Origin: Chelydra serpentina
Lineage: Eukaryota; Chordata; Testudines; Chelydridae
Direction of reading: 5' to 3'
DNA: 64,000 bases
NCBI GenBank assembly: GCA_037349315.1
Contig: JBAIAC010000008.1
Location: 122,448,001-122,512,000 of the forward strand
Numbering within the stretch: the stretch's first letter is position 1; each line of letters starts with the position of its first letter. Of this stretch, positions 10,682 to 20,599 are shown in pieces. The notes beneath the pieces are model-generated. The model was not told the origin of the DNA. It worked only from the letters and a program-made list of their open reading frames with translations, and searched no databases. The translations under genes were made by a program, and so were the position numbers.

Positions 10682-13215
10682 GCAGTGAGAGCAAGAGATG
10701 GGCTTATAATTACAGTACAAATGTTTGCACATATGTTTGACATAAACATTGATTGTAGGTTTCAGGTGCCTGCAACATGAACTGAAACTAATCAATGGTA
10801 TTTGCCCTATATGTTTGACATGCAGAGTTATGCAAAATCTGAGAGTCCCTATTTGCATTGACGTAACACTTTATTTATTTATTTATTTATTACTTTCACT
10901 CTGGCAGATATCACAGCTGGAATTTTGGAATCAAATCAGCAGGAAAATTTAAAAAGGGAAACTCAGTGGAAACCACTAAGTTTTGCCTAGCTTCCAGTTA
11001 CAACCATATGTAACAGATGAGTTTTGTATGACTTTAAAGGAAACTATACATTCTACCCTGGAACCTATGTGAAGGGTTTCGACTTGACATTTGGTTTGTT
11101 TGGAAGGTTTGTAGGCTTTAGCAAACCTTATGGCAAAACTGGACCAAAATGTTAGTTTGTAACAAAACAGAATCCAGGTGACTTGCCTGATTTCAGGATT
11201 CATTAGGTAAGTTTTGCACAGCTCTATTGACTTCCCATGCAGTCAATGGGAGTTGGCCTGGAGTAAGGAGTATTTAAAAGATCCCATAGACAGTTCAATC
11301 TTTATTTACTATGGGTCACATCTTGCAGTCCTTCCTCTTCCTTCCTTGATAAAGCAAAACTCTCATTAAGCTCACAGCAGGATTTGGTCCTATATTAACA
11401 CATGTTAAAGCATGAATTTTGATGTATGGCATATGTATGTGTGGTGCAGGAGTCTCTCCTCATGAGGGCTGACATGTTGCTGACACTTCATCATCATCTT
11501 CCAATGGTGAGACACCAGAAATCCAGTTCACTGTTGGAATGGATGGGAAATCAGAGAGGTTTCAAAGCTGCAAGATTAGTTCCATTATGATTTTTTAATG
11601 GTTTTATTATAACAGTGGCTTACTGGCTCTTGAATTAAGACCACTTTCATAGATTAGACCACTGCTCCTTCATGTCTGGTAGCCTGTCTCCAGAATTATC
11701 TTAGGCAAAAGAAAAAACCCTATAATGTACTTGGACGATTGCATTGTGCTGTAAATGGGAGGGGGAAAAGTCTTCCTGATCCCTGTACCGATACCCTGAA
11801 GCATGAGATTTCATTACTCTGTTTTCACATGCAAAAGGGGGACTTAATCTCTTTTTTCCCCTCTTAAATATGTCTCTGACTCCTCTCTTTTCAAAGATAA
11901 ATGTAATCAGTTTTTTAAATCGCTCACCATATGGATAATCTGTACACCAATAGGAAAATTGTATATAAGTTCACCAACACATGTAGACTCTCTCACAAGC
12001 AAGCTGGAAAGTTTGGGAAATACTACAGTGTAATTCACGTAGGAGAAACTTTATTAAAGTAGAGTCAACATTGTTGCTGGAAAATAACGCCTTCGGCTCC
12101 CTCTATCCTTCTAGAACATGGGACTTCAAAACCGCACACTGAAATGTTAGAAAGCCAGGAAATGCTCTGTGAAGGCCTCCCCACAGCTCCTTGAAATAAA
12201 TGTCACTATTACAAGGAAAAACAAATCACAAACATACAAAATGCACTTTTAAACTGTAGCTTCACACAGAACACAATCACACAATTGTAAGTCTGCATTG
12301 AGGAGGGGATGGCTGGGTATTTCTGGAATGAGGAGAGGATCTGCTCCAGGGAGGAGTTTGGATTGGATGGACCAGAGGGTGGCATCTGAATTGCAGATCC
12401 ATCATGTCTGCTATGGCTTGGCCTGTTTGCCTGTAACCTGTTATCCTGCCAAGTTAATCTTGTTTTGCTGTCCCAGCCAGTGCCCAAAGCAGAAATTCCA
12501 CAAGGAATGGTCTTGCTGGATTCCCAGGCCCTCCAGCAGATCCAGTTACCAGAAATCTTGTTAAAAAAGGTGATGTCATGAGATTTTCCTCTCACCTTTG
12601 CAGAATCAAGAAAAATGGGTAAGCTTTAGATAAGCATCAATAAACATCCAGTGAGAATATCCAGGGAAAATACCCATCTTTAGGGCTAAAATAAAATCAT
12701 GCCAACAAATGCATAACACTGATTTCAGACTTGTCAGTTTTCATTGTATTATGCTCAGTCATTTGACAAATAACTACTTATATACCAAGTATATACTTCT
12801 GCGTCTACCTGTAAATCCTCACTATAGCATACCATAAGAACATCCACAGCTCTTTTAGAGAAAATATAAATTTTCCCCAAATGTAAAGCCAACTCTGCCC
12901 TCAGCACCTATCCCTTACTCACCCTTAAGTTAAATAAATTCAAATCCACAGCACAGGACTTTAGGAGTTTGGATTCTAGCCCTGCACATAAGTTACTTCA
13001 TGCACAGTACTAGTGTCCCTCACTTGCGTAAGCATTTGCCACATCAAGGTCTCCTCAGAGGTAGGGCTGGTAGCACCACCTATTATTCAGGTTGCCTAGC
13101 ACTTCCCATTATAAAACCCTGTTTTCAGTTGCTTATAACTTTGTACTGTGTAGGTATCCATGCAATATCATTATGTTCAATAAAGCTAATAGTACTTACA
13201 TGGAAAATCTGATTG
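10682..13215. other. Long stretch without a supported gene
   Basis: Contains an (ATTT)n run at about 10870-10892 and a copy of the dispersed motif near 11224-11258 (CAGTCAATGGGAGTTG). The minus-strand open frame at 12209-12595 (128 codons) has no domain I recognise and no splice or promoter context. Nothing else is supported. Confidence 0.45.
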
Positions 13216-13223
13216 CGTTAATT

Positions 13224-13638
13224 CAGTGGTTCTCAATCAGAGGTACGCATACTCCTGGGGGTACACAGCAGTCTGCCAGGGGATACTTCAACTCATCTAG
13301 ATATTTGCCTAGTTTTACAACAGGCTACATAAAAAGCACTAGCGAAGTCAGTACAAACTAAAATTTTATACAGACAATGACATGTTTATACTGCTCTATA
13401 GACTATACACTGGAATGTAAGTACAATATTTATATTCCAATTGATTTATTTTATAATTAGATGTTAAAAATGAGAAAGGAAGCAATTTTTCAATAATAGT
13501 GTACTGTGACACTTTTATATTTTTATGCCTGATTATGTCAGCAAGTAGTTTTTAAATTAGGTGAACCTTGGGGGGATATGCAAGCCAAATCAGACTCCTG
13601 AAAGGGGTACAATAGTCCAGAAAGGTTGAGAGCCACTG
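13224..13638. mobile_element. hAT-like element (CAGTGGTTCTCAA ends)
   Basis: A 415-bp non-autonomous element. The ends are CAGTGGTTCTCAATC and GGTTGAGAGCCACTG, the terminal inverted repeat typical of Charlie-type hAT elements. Flanks CGTTAATT (13216-13223) and CTTTAGTT (13639-13646) match at 6 of 8 positions. There is no transposase frame. Confidence 0.88.
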
Positions 13639-14058
13639 CTTTAGTTCAAGAAGAGGTCAGTAACCTGGAACACTAACCAGTAACCTGGAACAGCTGGACT
13701 CATCCGCACTTGTTGACTCACTGTCAGGAACCACAGGTCTTGAACTCTGCACCACTGGGCTCTTCAGAGCCAATAAGTGCCAACCTGCCACACAGTGGCC
13801 TGCTAACCATTGTCAGCATGGGCAGCCGGTGACCCGGCTGTTGGGGGAGCCCAACGCCCCATCCCTCCCCATCTGCCCCTCCTTCTGCCCCCGCTTCCCT
13901 GCAGGAGCCCAGAGCACCCCCACCACAGCCCCCGGCTGTGGCAGGCCAGCCAAGGCCTGGGATTGGGGGCCTGGCCTGGAGGCAGAGTGTGGGCGGGGCC
14001 ATGCTAGGCTGTTTGGGAAGGCACAGCCTCCCCCTGCCTGTGATACCCACCGCCCATG
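13639..14058. other. GC-rich stretch with short direct repeat
   Basis: CAGTAACCTGGAACA occurs at 13658-13672 and 13678-13692. From about 13800 to 14050 the sequence is markedly GC-rich, and all frames stay open for 65-118 codons on both strands, which is a composition effect. No domain is visible in any frame. Confidence 0.4.
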
Positions 14059-14397
14059 GTTGTCAGAATAGGAACTGAACTCTGACAGAGGACTCCAGTC
14101 CTGGAATCCAACTGACAGAATGCTGAGGGTCCTCCTGATTGGTTCACAGCTTCTATATAAACCCAGCACCAGAACAGGTAGCTAGTTGTCCATGCAACTG
14201 GGTTCTCCCTGCTTTGGACTGCTTCCCCTGTGATACCTGTGCCCAACTGCCTGCAGCTGCTCTCCTGGTAACCTGACCCTGCCTGCCTCCTGACACCTGA
14301 GTCCCAGTTTGCCCTCTCTCCTGTCTTGGACTCTGACCTCCTGGTGTTGGACCTGGCCTGACTCTCAGTTCCTGCTCCCACATCCTGGTTGTGACAC
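14059..14397 (+). repeat. Possible solo LTR
   Basis: Starts TGTCAGAATAGG and ends GGTTGTGACA (TG...CA ends). It has a TATA-like TTCTATATAAAC about 95 bp in, followed by a C/T-rich downstream half. I found no matching target duplication, primer-binding site or internal region, so the call is tentative. Confidence 0.25.
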
Positions 14398-14589
14398 TCA
14401 TCCCCTAAGCCAGAGAAGGCTGGTCACAAGATCAGCAAGGTGCTCCCTTCTTCCTCAGGAAAAAGAATGATCTAAGTCTTCTAACTGAACCATTCATGAA
14501 GTATTTCACTTATTCTTTCTGAGATGACTAAACCAAATGTAGGGGGAGTAGACAACCTAAAACTTCTTTTAGGTAATGTAATTGCAAAT

Positions 14590-14800
14590 ATCATAGAAAA
14601 GTAGGGCTAGAAGAGACCTCAAGAGGTCATGTAATCCAGCCCCTCCACCCTGCCCCCCAGCTGCACTGATAATTCCACAACCTCCTTAAGTAACCTCTTC
14701 TAGTGCTTAAATAACCCGATAGTTAGATTTTCCTCCTGTATTGGCATAGTTCTTTCCCACCTGCTCTAGCCTTTTGTAATTCCAAGATCATTCAGAACTG
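14590..14800 (-). mobile_element. Old CR1 LINE 3' fragment
   Basis: Reads as CR1 in reverse: ATCATAGAAAAGTAGGGCTA, AGAGACCTCAAGAGGTCATG, then CCACAACCTCC and CTAGTGCTTAAATAACCC. More diverged than the copy at 41661-42818. The right limit is uncertain. Confidence 0.75.
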
Positions 14801-15282
14801 ATTATTTTTTTCTCCTATAAAGGTCTGGAGGTTTTAATATTCCCTTTTTTATCCAATTAGATCCAAAATTATAAAGCCTCCCCCTCATTTTTTTTAGATA
14901 AGAAAATTATTCCAGTCACATGCTTCCTGATGTGGCCTAGATGCATATTTCTGCCCCTGCTCCCTCCCCGTCCATTATGAATTTCAAATCACTGGATTGT
15001 TAGACTTTAGTTCTCGAACTGAGTTAAGCAGATCAGTGCCATAATCGTGTGTGTTAGTGACATGTTTCTCCATTGTTATCCAAGTTTGACAAGCCATAAC
15101 AAATTTATTTGAGCTAAACTATATGCAAGCAGTTACCATATTATTAACTATGCTTACTGTTCCACCTCTTAAAACCTTGTATTAGGTGTTATGTTGTTTC
15201 AGCTCCCAGCTTGTTATATTTTTGGAGACTTGTATTTTACTTCGTTTCCAAGAATTAAATGTGTTCTATAATCATTCTACTT
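14801..15282. other. No recognised gene or element
   Basis: AT-rich, no supported feature. It may include decayed CR1 near its left edge. Confidence 0.35.
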
Positions 15283-15425
15283 CCTTTAAGAGTCTCAAAG
15301 TGCTTTACAAATGAAACTTCACAACACTTTAGTGAGGGAGCTAAATATTGTGCATGGATAGGCAAACTGAGGTAGAGTGGTGAGGGAATTGCACAAGGCC
15401 ACATAGGAGGTCAGTGATACAGAGC
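15283..15425 (+). repeat. MIR-like fragment
   Basis: TCTCAAAGTGCTTTACAAAT, then GGCAAACTGAGGTAGAG and GCACAAGGCCACATAGGAGG, in the order seen in the other MIR-like pieces. Confidence 0.6.
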
Positions 15426-15429
15426 TCAG

Positions 15430-15593
15430 GGGTGGAGCTGGCTGACAAATGTTTCCCTTCACCCCCAGGGAAAATATGTATGAATGTTTTTAAAAAACAA
15501 TTTTGGACCAAAAAAATCAATTTCAGACAATTTTTGGTTTTCAGACCTAAAAAAAGTATTGTTTTCAAAGTAAATAGACACTTTCTGAAAAGT
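15430..15593. mobile_element. hAT-like MITE fragment
   Basis: Begins GGAGCTGGCTGACAAATG and carries AT-rich ATTTTGG and TTTCAG runs as in the AGAGCTGGT-type elements. It ends where the Penelope element starts, so that insertion probably truncated or split it. Confidence 0.4.
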
Positions 15594-15596
15594 TTA

Positions 15597-16265
15597 AGTG
15601 TAGTAGCCGTGTTAGTCTGTGTCAGCAAAACGAAAATAAGAAAGAAAAACTTGTAGCACCTTAGAGACTAACAAATTTATTTCAGCATAAGCTTTCGTGG
15701 GTTAATACCCACTTCATCGGATGCATGGAATGAAATACACAGTAGACAGATATTTATACAGTCAGAGAAACATGATAAGGTCGAGGTGCATAGACCAACC
15801 TTAAGAGGCTAATTAGTTGAGAGGAACCATAACAGCAGGGGAAGAAAAACCTTTGAAGTGATAAACAAGATGGTCACACAGGTGTGAATGAGGATCGTTA
15901 ACTTAAGGGAAATAGATTCAATTAACGTAATGGCCGAGCCATTCCAAATCTCTATTTAATCCGGAGGCAATGCAATCTAGTTTGCATATCAATTCGAGTT
16001 CAATAGTTTCTCTTTGAAGTCTGCTTTTGGAGTTAATCTGTCGCAATACTGCTATCCTCAAGTCTGTCACTGAGTGATTAGGGAGGTTGAAGTGTTCTCC
16101 TACTGGTTTTTGAATGTTATGATTCCTGATGTCAGATTTATGTCCATTTATTCTTTTGCGTAGAGACTGTCCGGTTTGGCCAATGTACATGGCAGAGGGG
16201 CATTGCTGGCAAGTGATGGCATATATCACATTGGTAGATGTGCAGGTGAATGAAAAGTTATTCAT
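15597..16265 (-). mobile_element. Penelope-like element, 5'-truncated
   Basis: The left edge is the element 3' terminus (in plus-strand reading GTAGCCGTGTTAGTCTGTG), then the 3' UTR with GCACCTTAGAGACTAACAAA and CCCACTTCATCGGATGCATG, then the endonuclease frame on the minus strand. The reverse transcriptase that should lie upstream is missing: the element stops at about 16265, where an ATT-rich L2/MIR-like piece begins. Truncated copies are typical of this group. Confidence 0.88.
15918..16265 (-). pseudogene. GIY-YIG endonuclease domain of a Penelope-like element (5'-truncated)
   Basis: An open stretch of 115 codons ending in its own stop codon. Visible motifs are a Cys cluster (C-T-C ahead of the motif, then C-Q-Q-C), VIYAI for the GIY motif (about residues 13-17), MYIGQT for the YIG motif (about 26-31), an arginine-rich SLRKRINGH segment, and GEHFN, which supplies the conserved Glu. 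In Penelope-like elements this C-terminal domain nicks target DNA for reverse-transcriptase priming. The N-terminal reverse transcriptase is absent, so no functional product is expected. No internal stop or frameshift is present, which suggests fairly recent activity. The apparent start Met is at the truncation junction and is not a real start. Confidence 0.88.
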
Positions 16266-16400
16266 TTATTATTATTATTTACATTACCGTAGCCCCCTAG
16301 GAGACAGTCATAGACCAGGAGCATACAGTCTATAAAGACAAGATGGACACAGGGAGGGGGACAGGGTAGAACACAGAAGCAGAGTGAACAGTATGATGGC
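16266..16400 (+). repeat. L2/MIR-like repeat, 5' piece
   Basis: ATTATTATTATTTACATTAC, then GTAGCCCCCTAGGAGACAGT and CATAGACCAGGAG. It matches the opening of the family seen at 30062-30392 and 56955-57056. Confidence 0.55.
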
Positions 16401-16534
16401 AGCAAACGTCATGTTAGTTCCACAATTTTTTTCTGTTTGTTTTTTTGGTGGGTTTCATTAGTCAAAAACCCAATTTCCTGCCCTTCTCCCCACCAAAAAA
16501 ATGTTTGACAGAAAAAGGAGTCCTTAACCAAACG

Positions 16535-16557
16535 ATACACACACGCGCGCGCGCACA
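16535..16557. repeat. (CA)n(CG)n alternating purine-pyrimidine tract
   Basis: ACACACACGCGCGCGCGCAC, a short tract of the kind able to adopt Z-DNA in vitro. Confidence 0.7.
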
Positions 16558-16778
16558 GGCAACCCAGCTCCTGTTGAAATTCCATGAATTTTGAGCATTA
16601 AATTCCCATAGATGCTTTTGAAAATTCCAGCCTAAAGGAATAGGGATTTTAAATTTTGTTTTACATTTTATTTTCCTTTGTTAGTTGTGGGAAAGGTCTG
16701 GTTATGATAAAGAAAATATTCTCTAATCTTTTTATAAAACCAAAAACAAACTATTTGTCTGTCTTGTTTTCTGCACAG

Positions 16779-17190
16779 CCTCTGTTTCCTGGGCTACCCC
16801 TTGTGGGCCGATGTGCCACTTGGTGTTCCAGCAGATGCTGAGCGTTCAAGGAGAGTGAAACATACACATATCATGGCCAACATTTGCAAATCAGAAATCA
16901 GCACAGAGACCTCTTCTGGGTTTGAATTTGACCCTGGACTGAAACCATCAGGGTCCCGCTCTCAGGTTCCAGGTGCCTCCACAGTCACCGTTCTCACCCC
17001 CGTTCTCCGGCCAGCATCTGGTGCTGACCCAGATTTCTCCTCAGCCTCCCAGCCAAGTGCAGATCGATGCTCAGCTGAGACTGCAGCTCCACTAGCTTCC
17101 TCAGCAAGGCAAGCTGCCTCAGCATGGACGTCCCTCTCACGCCTTCCCTGTAGCTGTCCCCAGAGGGCCTCCCCAGTCAGTCGAGAGTAG
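16779..17190 (+). other. Weak candidate terminal exon
   Basis: A good splice-acceptor-like sequence (TGTCTTGTTTTCTGCACAG, ending 16778) precedes a frame that stays open to a TAG at 17188-17190, about 137 codons. The predicted peptide is rich in Ser, Ala and Pro and has no domain I recognise. No upstream exon, promoter or polyadenylation signal is identified, and GC-rich composition alone can keep a frame open. Confidence 0.15.
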
Positions 17191-18892
17191 CCCAGCTACT
17201 ATGATAGCCCCAGCTCAGCAGCTCTACCATCTCTAGCTGACATACAGCCCATTCCAGCAGGCTCTTCTGTCCTGCCCCTCTGCTCAGTAGGGATTTGAAT
17301 GTGCTCATTCTCCCAACAACATTTCAGGAGGTGGAATAGTTGGATTTCAGTTTCTAGTGTGAAGCCATCTCTAATCTCAGTGCAGTTTGGTTCCTGATAT
17401 AAGCTCTGATCCTGCACTGAGGTCCACATGGGCATAGGGGCCCCCTTGTGCAGAGCTTACTGGAAGCTCTGGGCCTTAAGCACTATGTTATAGAGGACCC
17501 TGAGGCACAAGAAGCTGAGCAACTCTCGCAGGTGTTAAGAGCCTTCAAAGCCCTTTGGGCTTCAGTGCGAAGTGAGGTCACTTTACACCTCCAGGCATTG
17601 CTCAGCAGGTTGCAGGTTTGAGCCCATTCAAACCCTAGTTGCCTTTAAAGTCAAACATGCTAATTTATTTACCTACGGCTTGCTCTGTAACACCAGCCTG
17701 GGTTTGGCTTCGAAGGTCTGCATTACCAGCTCTATTGGGTTGATTGCAAGACTGGAAGTGAAGATTTTTGTCATCAGCTGTCCTCTTCCTAGGTTTTAAA
17801 TATAACGGATGTTTTAAATCATGAAACAAATGCCTGCTGTGGTCTGGGAAGAAGCAGAGCTTTATTAATTACATTTTAAGAGCATATGAAAAATTAATAA
17901 TTGCATGGCTAGCATTGTGAATGTATATGCCTTCATAGCGTCTGGTTTGTAAAACATCAATGAAATATTTACTTGGTGTTGCGCTGCCCACTTAAAGGGA
18001 GGCATTTCTGCTGTATAGCAGATCTGTAAAAGGAACACATCTCTTGTGTAATACTGAGCAGAACTCTGGCAATGTGTGTTCTGGGAGTCAGGTGCTTAGG
18101 ATATTTCCCCATGAGATCAGATCATGCAGTAATCGTCTCGATGCTGTGCTATTAGTTTGTAATCTGTATTTACCCCTCTATAGCTAAGAACCTCACTATG
18201 AAGAGACTTCTCCCAGACACGGAGTGTAAGCGTCTTGGGGGTGCGGCAATGCATGGAACCCACTTTGCATCCAAATCAGAAGTCTGAATGTACCATCCAC
18301 CCTTAAGTGGTTGCTTTGTTTTCTATCAAACAACCCAGGCACCATGGGTCTTGCTCTGTGAGGCTTTCTTGTCTTTTTATGAAACTAAATTCCCTCGCTC
18401 TGAGACAAGCTGGCTTTTCCAATTGTTTTTCATTTGTGTGTGTGCGCGTGTAAAGTGATCATGGAAGGAGCCTCACTGACAGGCATGGAGAATGATGACC
18501 TCCTTTTAACCACAGAGCAGCCCCAGCATGCATAGAGGTGACAAAATCTTCTTCACATACTTCCACCAATGTGCCTTGACTCTAACCTGGATGGTCCACC
18601 TGTGAGGGGATATACGGAGAAAAGCAGAGGGTCATATTAGTCTCAGTTCCCATGCTGAGCCTTCCAACAAATGTGCCGATTGCTACCAGTTGTGCTGGTG
18701 GTTTTGGTGGACCTGTCCACTGGAGAACATGACCACCAAACTGAGTCTTGGGAAGTAAGTGTCCTGTCAGAAGAAATCAACGTGACGTGACACCTATGTG
18801 TTCCAGTAGAACAGAGCTAATTATGGAAACTGCTTCAATGTACATTTTTCAAAGAGATGATTCAGTGAGATGCAGCACATCTGTGACCCCCT
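17191..18892. other. No recognised gene or element
   Basis: About 1.7 kb with no supported gene. The open frames at 17199-17435 (minus) and 17572-17799 (plus) lack recognisable domains. Confidence 0.45.
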
Positions 18893-18985
18893 TCCTGATC
18901 CAGCAAAGCAATTCAGCCCATGCTTAATTATAACCGTTGTAGTAGTCCCATTGACTTTCATGGAACTATTCCTATGCTTAAAGTT
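18893..18985. repeat. Degraded dispersed motif
   Basis: CCTGATCCAGCAAAGCA, CCCATGCTTAA, GTCCCATTGACTTTCATGG and GCTTAAAGTTAAGCATGTG: the same arrangement as 51298-51365 and 7900-7960. Confidence 0.5.
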
Positions 18986-19360
18986 AAGCATGTGGTTGTC
19001 TGGCTAGGGGCCCAAGTGACCATGCTGCACACTGTCACATGAGAAAACCTGGGCTGGATTTCCATTTGATTCCTGGGCTTAGAAGCTCTGCAGGCAATGT
19101 ATATTCTTCCCTTGAGGAGGAAATAATAGTGATGACATGGCTGATTAAGCAGTACTGCTGCTAAGTTCTAAAGTGAGTCCCATCCAGCAATTCCTGGGCA
19201 AAGTTCAACTCTGATTCTGTAGCCACATCTCCAAAGTTCAGCTGTGTTTCTGTCTGAGATTTCTATATGTAAATGCCCATTTTGCATGCCAAGTTCCAAG
19301 AATATTGTGAACCACGGGTACAATGCAGTTGTTGTCTTGGGGACATGACTTGGAACAGGA

Positions 19361-19412
19361 GGTAAAGCATTTGGTATGAAGGGTAAAGCATTTGGTATGA
19401 AGTGGTATGAAG
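19361..19412. repeat. 21-bp tandem duplication at a CR1 junction
   Basis: The unit GGTAAAGCATTTGGTATGAAG is present at 19361-19381 and 19382-19402, followed by a partial third copy (TGGTATGAAG). It abuts the 5' end of the CR1 element and probably formed at or after integration. Confidence 0.85.
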
Positions 19413-19667
19413 GAGTTTGAGGCACAAGTGGTGTTCTCATCTATCCTCACTGTGGCAGGAAAAGGCCGGGGTAGAGACCACCGAATCGTGGAAGTCAACG
19501 AATGGCTACGCAGATGGTGTCGGAGAGAAGGGTTTGGATTCTTTGACCATGGGATGGTGTTCCGAGAAGAAGGAGTGCTAGGCAGAGACGGGCTCCACCT
19601 AACGAAGAGAGGGAAGAGCATCTTTGCAAGCAGGCTGGCTAACCTAGTGAGGAGGGCTTTAAACTAG
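19407..19667 (+). pseudogene. CR1 ORF1, C-terminal esterase (SGNH/GDSL-type) part
   Basis: An 86-codon open stretch ending at a TAG. The block RDGLHLTKRGKSIF (about residues 58-71) is the Asp-x-x-His segment that closes the catalytic site of SGNH/GDSL esterases, and such an esterase is known in ORF1 of turtle-type CR1 elements. The N-terminal part with the catalytic Ser is missing because the element is 5'-truncated. The apparent ATG at the left edge is internal to the original frame and not a true start. Confidence 0.8.
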
Positions 19668-19711
19668 GTTCACTGGGGGAAGGAGACCAAAGCCCCGAGG
19701 TAAGTGGGGAA

Positions 19712-20599
19712 GTGGGATACCGGGAGGAAGCACAAGTAGGTGAGTGCAAGAGGGGAGGGCTCCTGCCCCATACTGGGACAGCAGGACAATCAGTGAGTTA
19801 TCTTAAATGCCTATACACAAATGCAAGAAGCCTGGGGAACAAGCAGGGAGAACTGGAAGTCCTGGCACAGTCAAGGAATTATGATGTAATTGGAATGACA
19901 GAGACTTGGTGGGATAACTCACATGATTGGAGTACTGTCATGGATGGATATAAACTGTTCAGGAAGGATAGGCAGGGCAGAAAAGGTGGGGGAGTTGTGT
20001 TGTATGTAAGAGAGCAGTATGATTGCTCAGAGCTCCAGTATGAAACTGCAGAAAAACCTGAGAGTCTCTGGATTAAATTTAGAAGTGTGAGCAACAAGGG
20101 GAATGTCATGGTGGGAGTCTGCTACAGACCACCAGACCAGGGGGATGAGGTGGACGAGGCTTTCTTCCAGCAACTAACAGAAGTTGCTAGATCACAGGCC
20201 CTGGTTCTCATGAGTGACTTTAATCACCCCGATATCTGCTGGGAGAGCAATACAGCAGTGCACAGACAATCCAGGAAGTTTTTGGAAAGTGTAGGGGACA
20301 ATTTCCTGGTGCAAGTGCTGGAGGAACCAACTAGGGGGAAAGCTCTTCTTGACCTGCTGCTCACAAACAGGGAAGAAATAGTAGAGGAAGCAATAGTGGA
20401 TGGGAACCTGGGAGACAGTGACCATGAGATGGTCGAGTTCAGGATCCTGACACAAGGAAGAAAGGAGAGCAGTAGAATACAGAGCCTGGACTTCAGAAAA
20501 GCAGACTTTGACTCTCTCAGGGAACTGATGGGCAAGGTCCCCTGGGAGAATAACATGAGGGGGAAAGGAGTCAAGGAAAGCTGGCTGTATTTTAAATAA
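19712..20599 (+). pseudogene. CR1 ORF2, apurinic-like endonuclease domain
   Basis: Encodes the N-terminal endonuclease of the CR1 polyprotein, which nicks the target site for reverse transcription. Catalytic motifs are intact: Asn in YTNARS (residue 37), Glu in TETWW (64), YRPP (138-141), Asp and Asn in SDFNHPD (169, 171), and GDSDHEM with the closing Ser-Asp-His (236-238). The frame ends early at a TAA (20597-20599), directly after WLYFK, before the linker to the reverse transcriptase. The product would therefore lack polymerase activity. Confidence 0.92.

Noticed and set aside
12209..12595. 128-codon minus-strand frame
   Set aside because: No recognisable family, no acceptor or donor of note, and no promoter evidence; treated as chance.
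13724..14401. Several frames over 100 codons in a GC-rich stretch
   Set aside because: Open in nearly all frames because of low stop-codon frequency, with no conserved motif.
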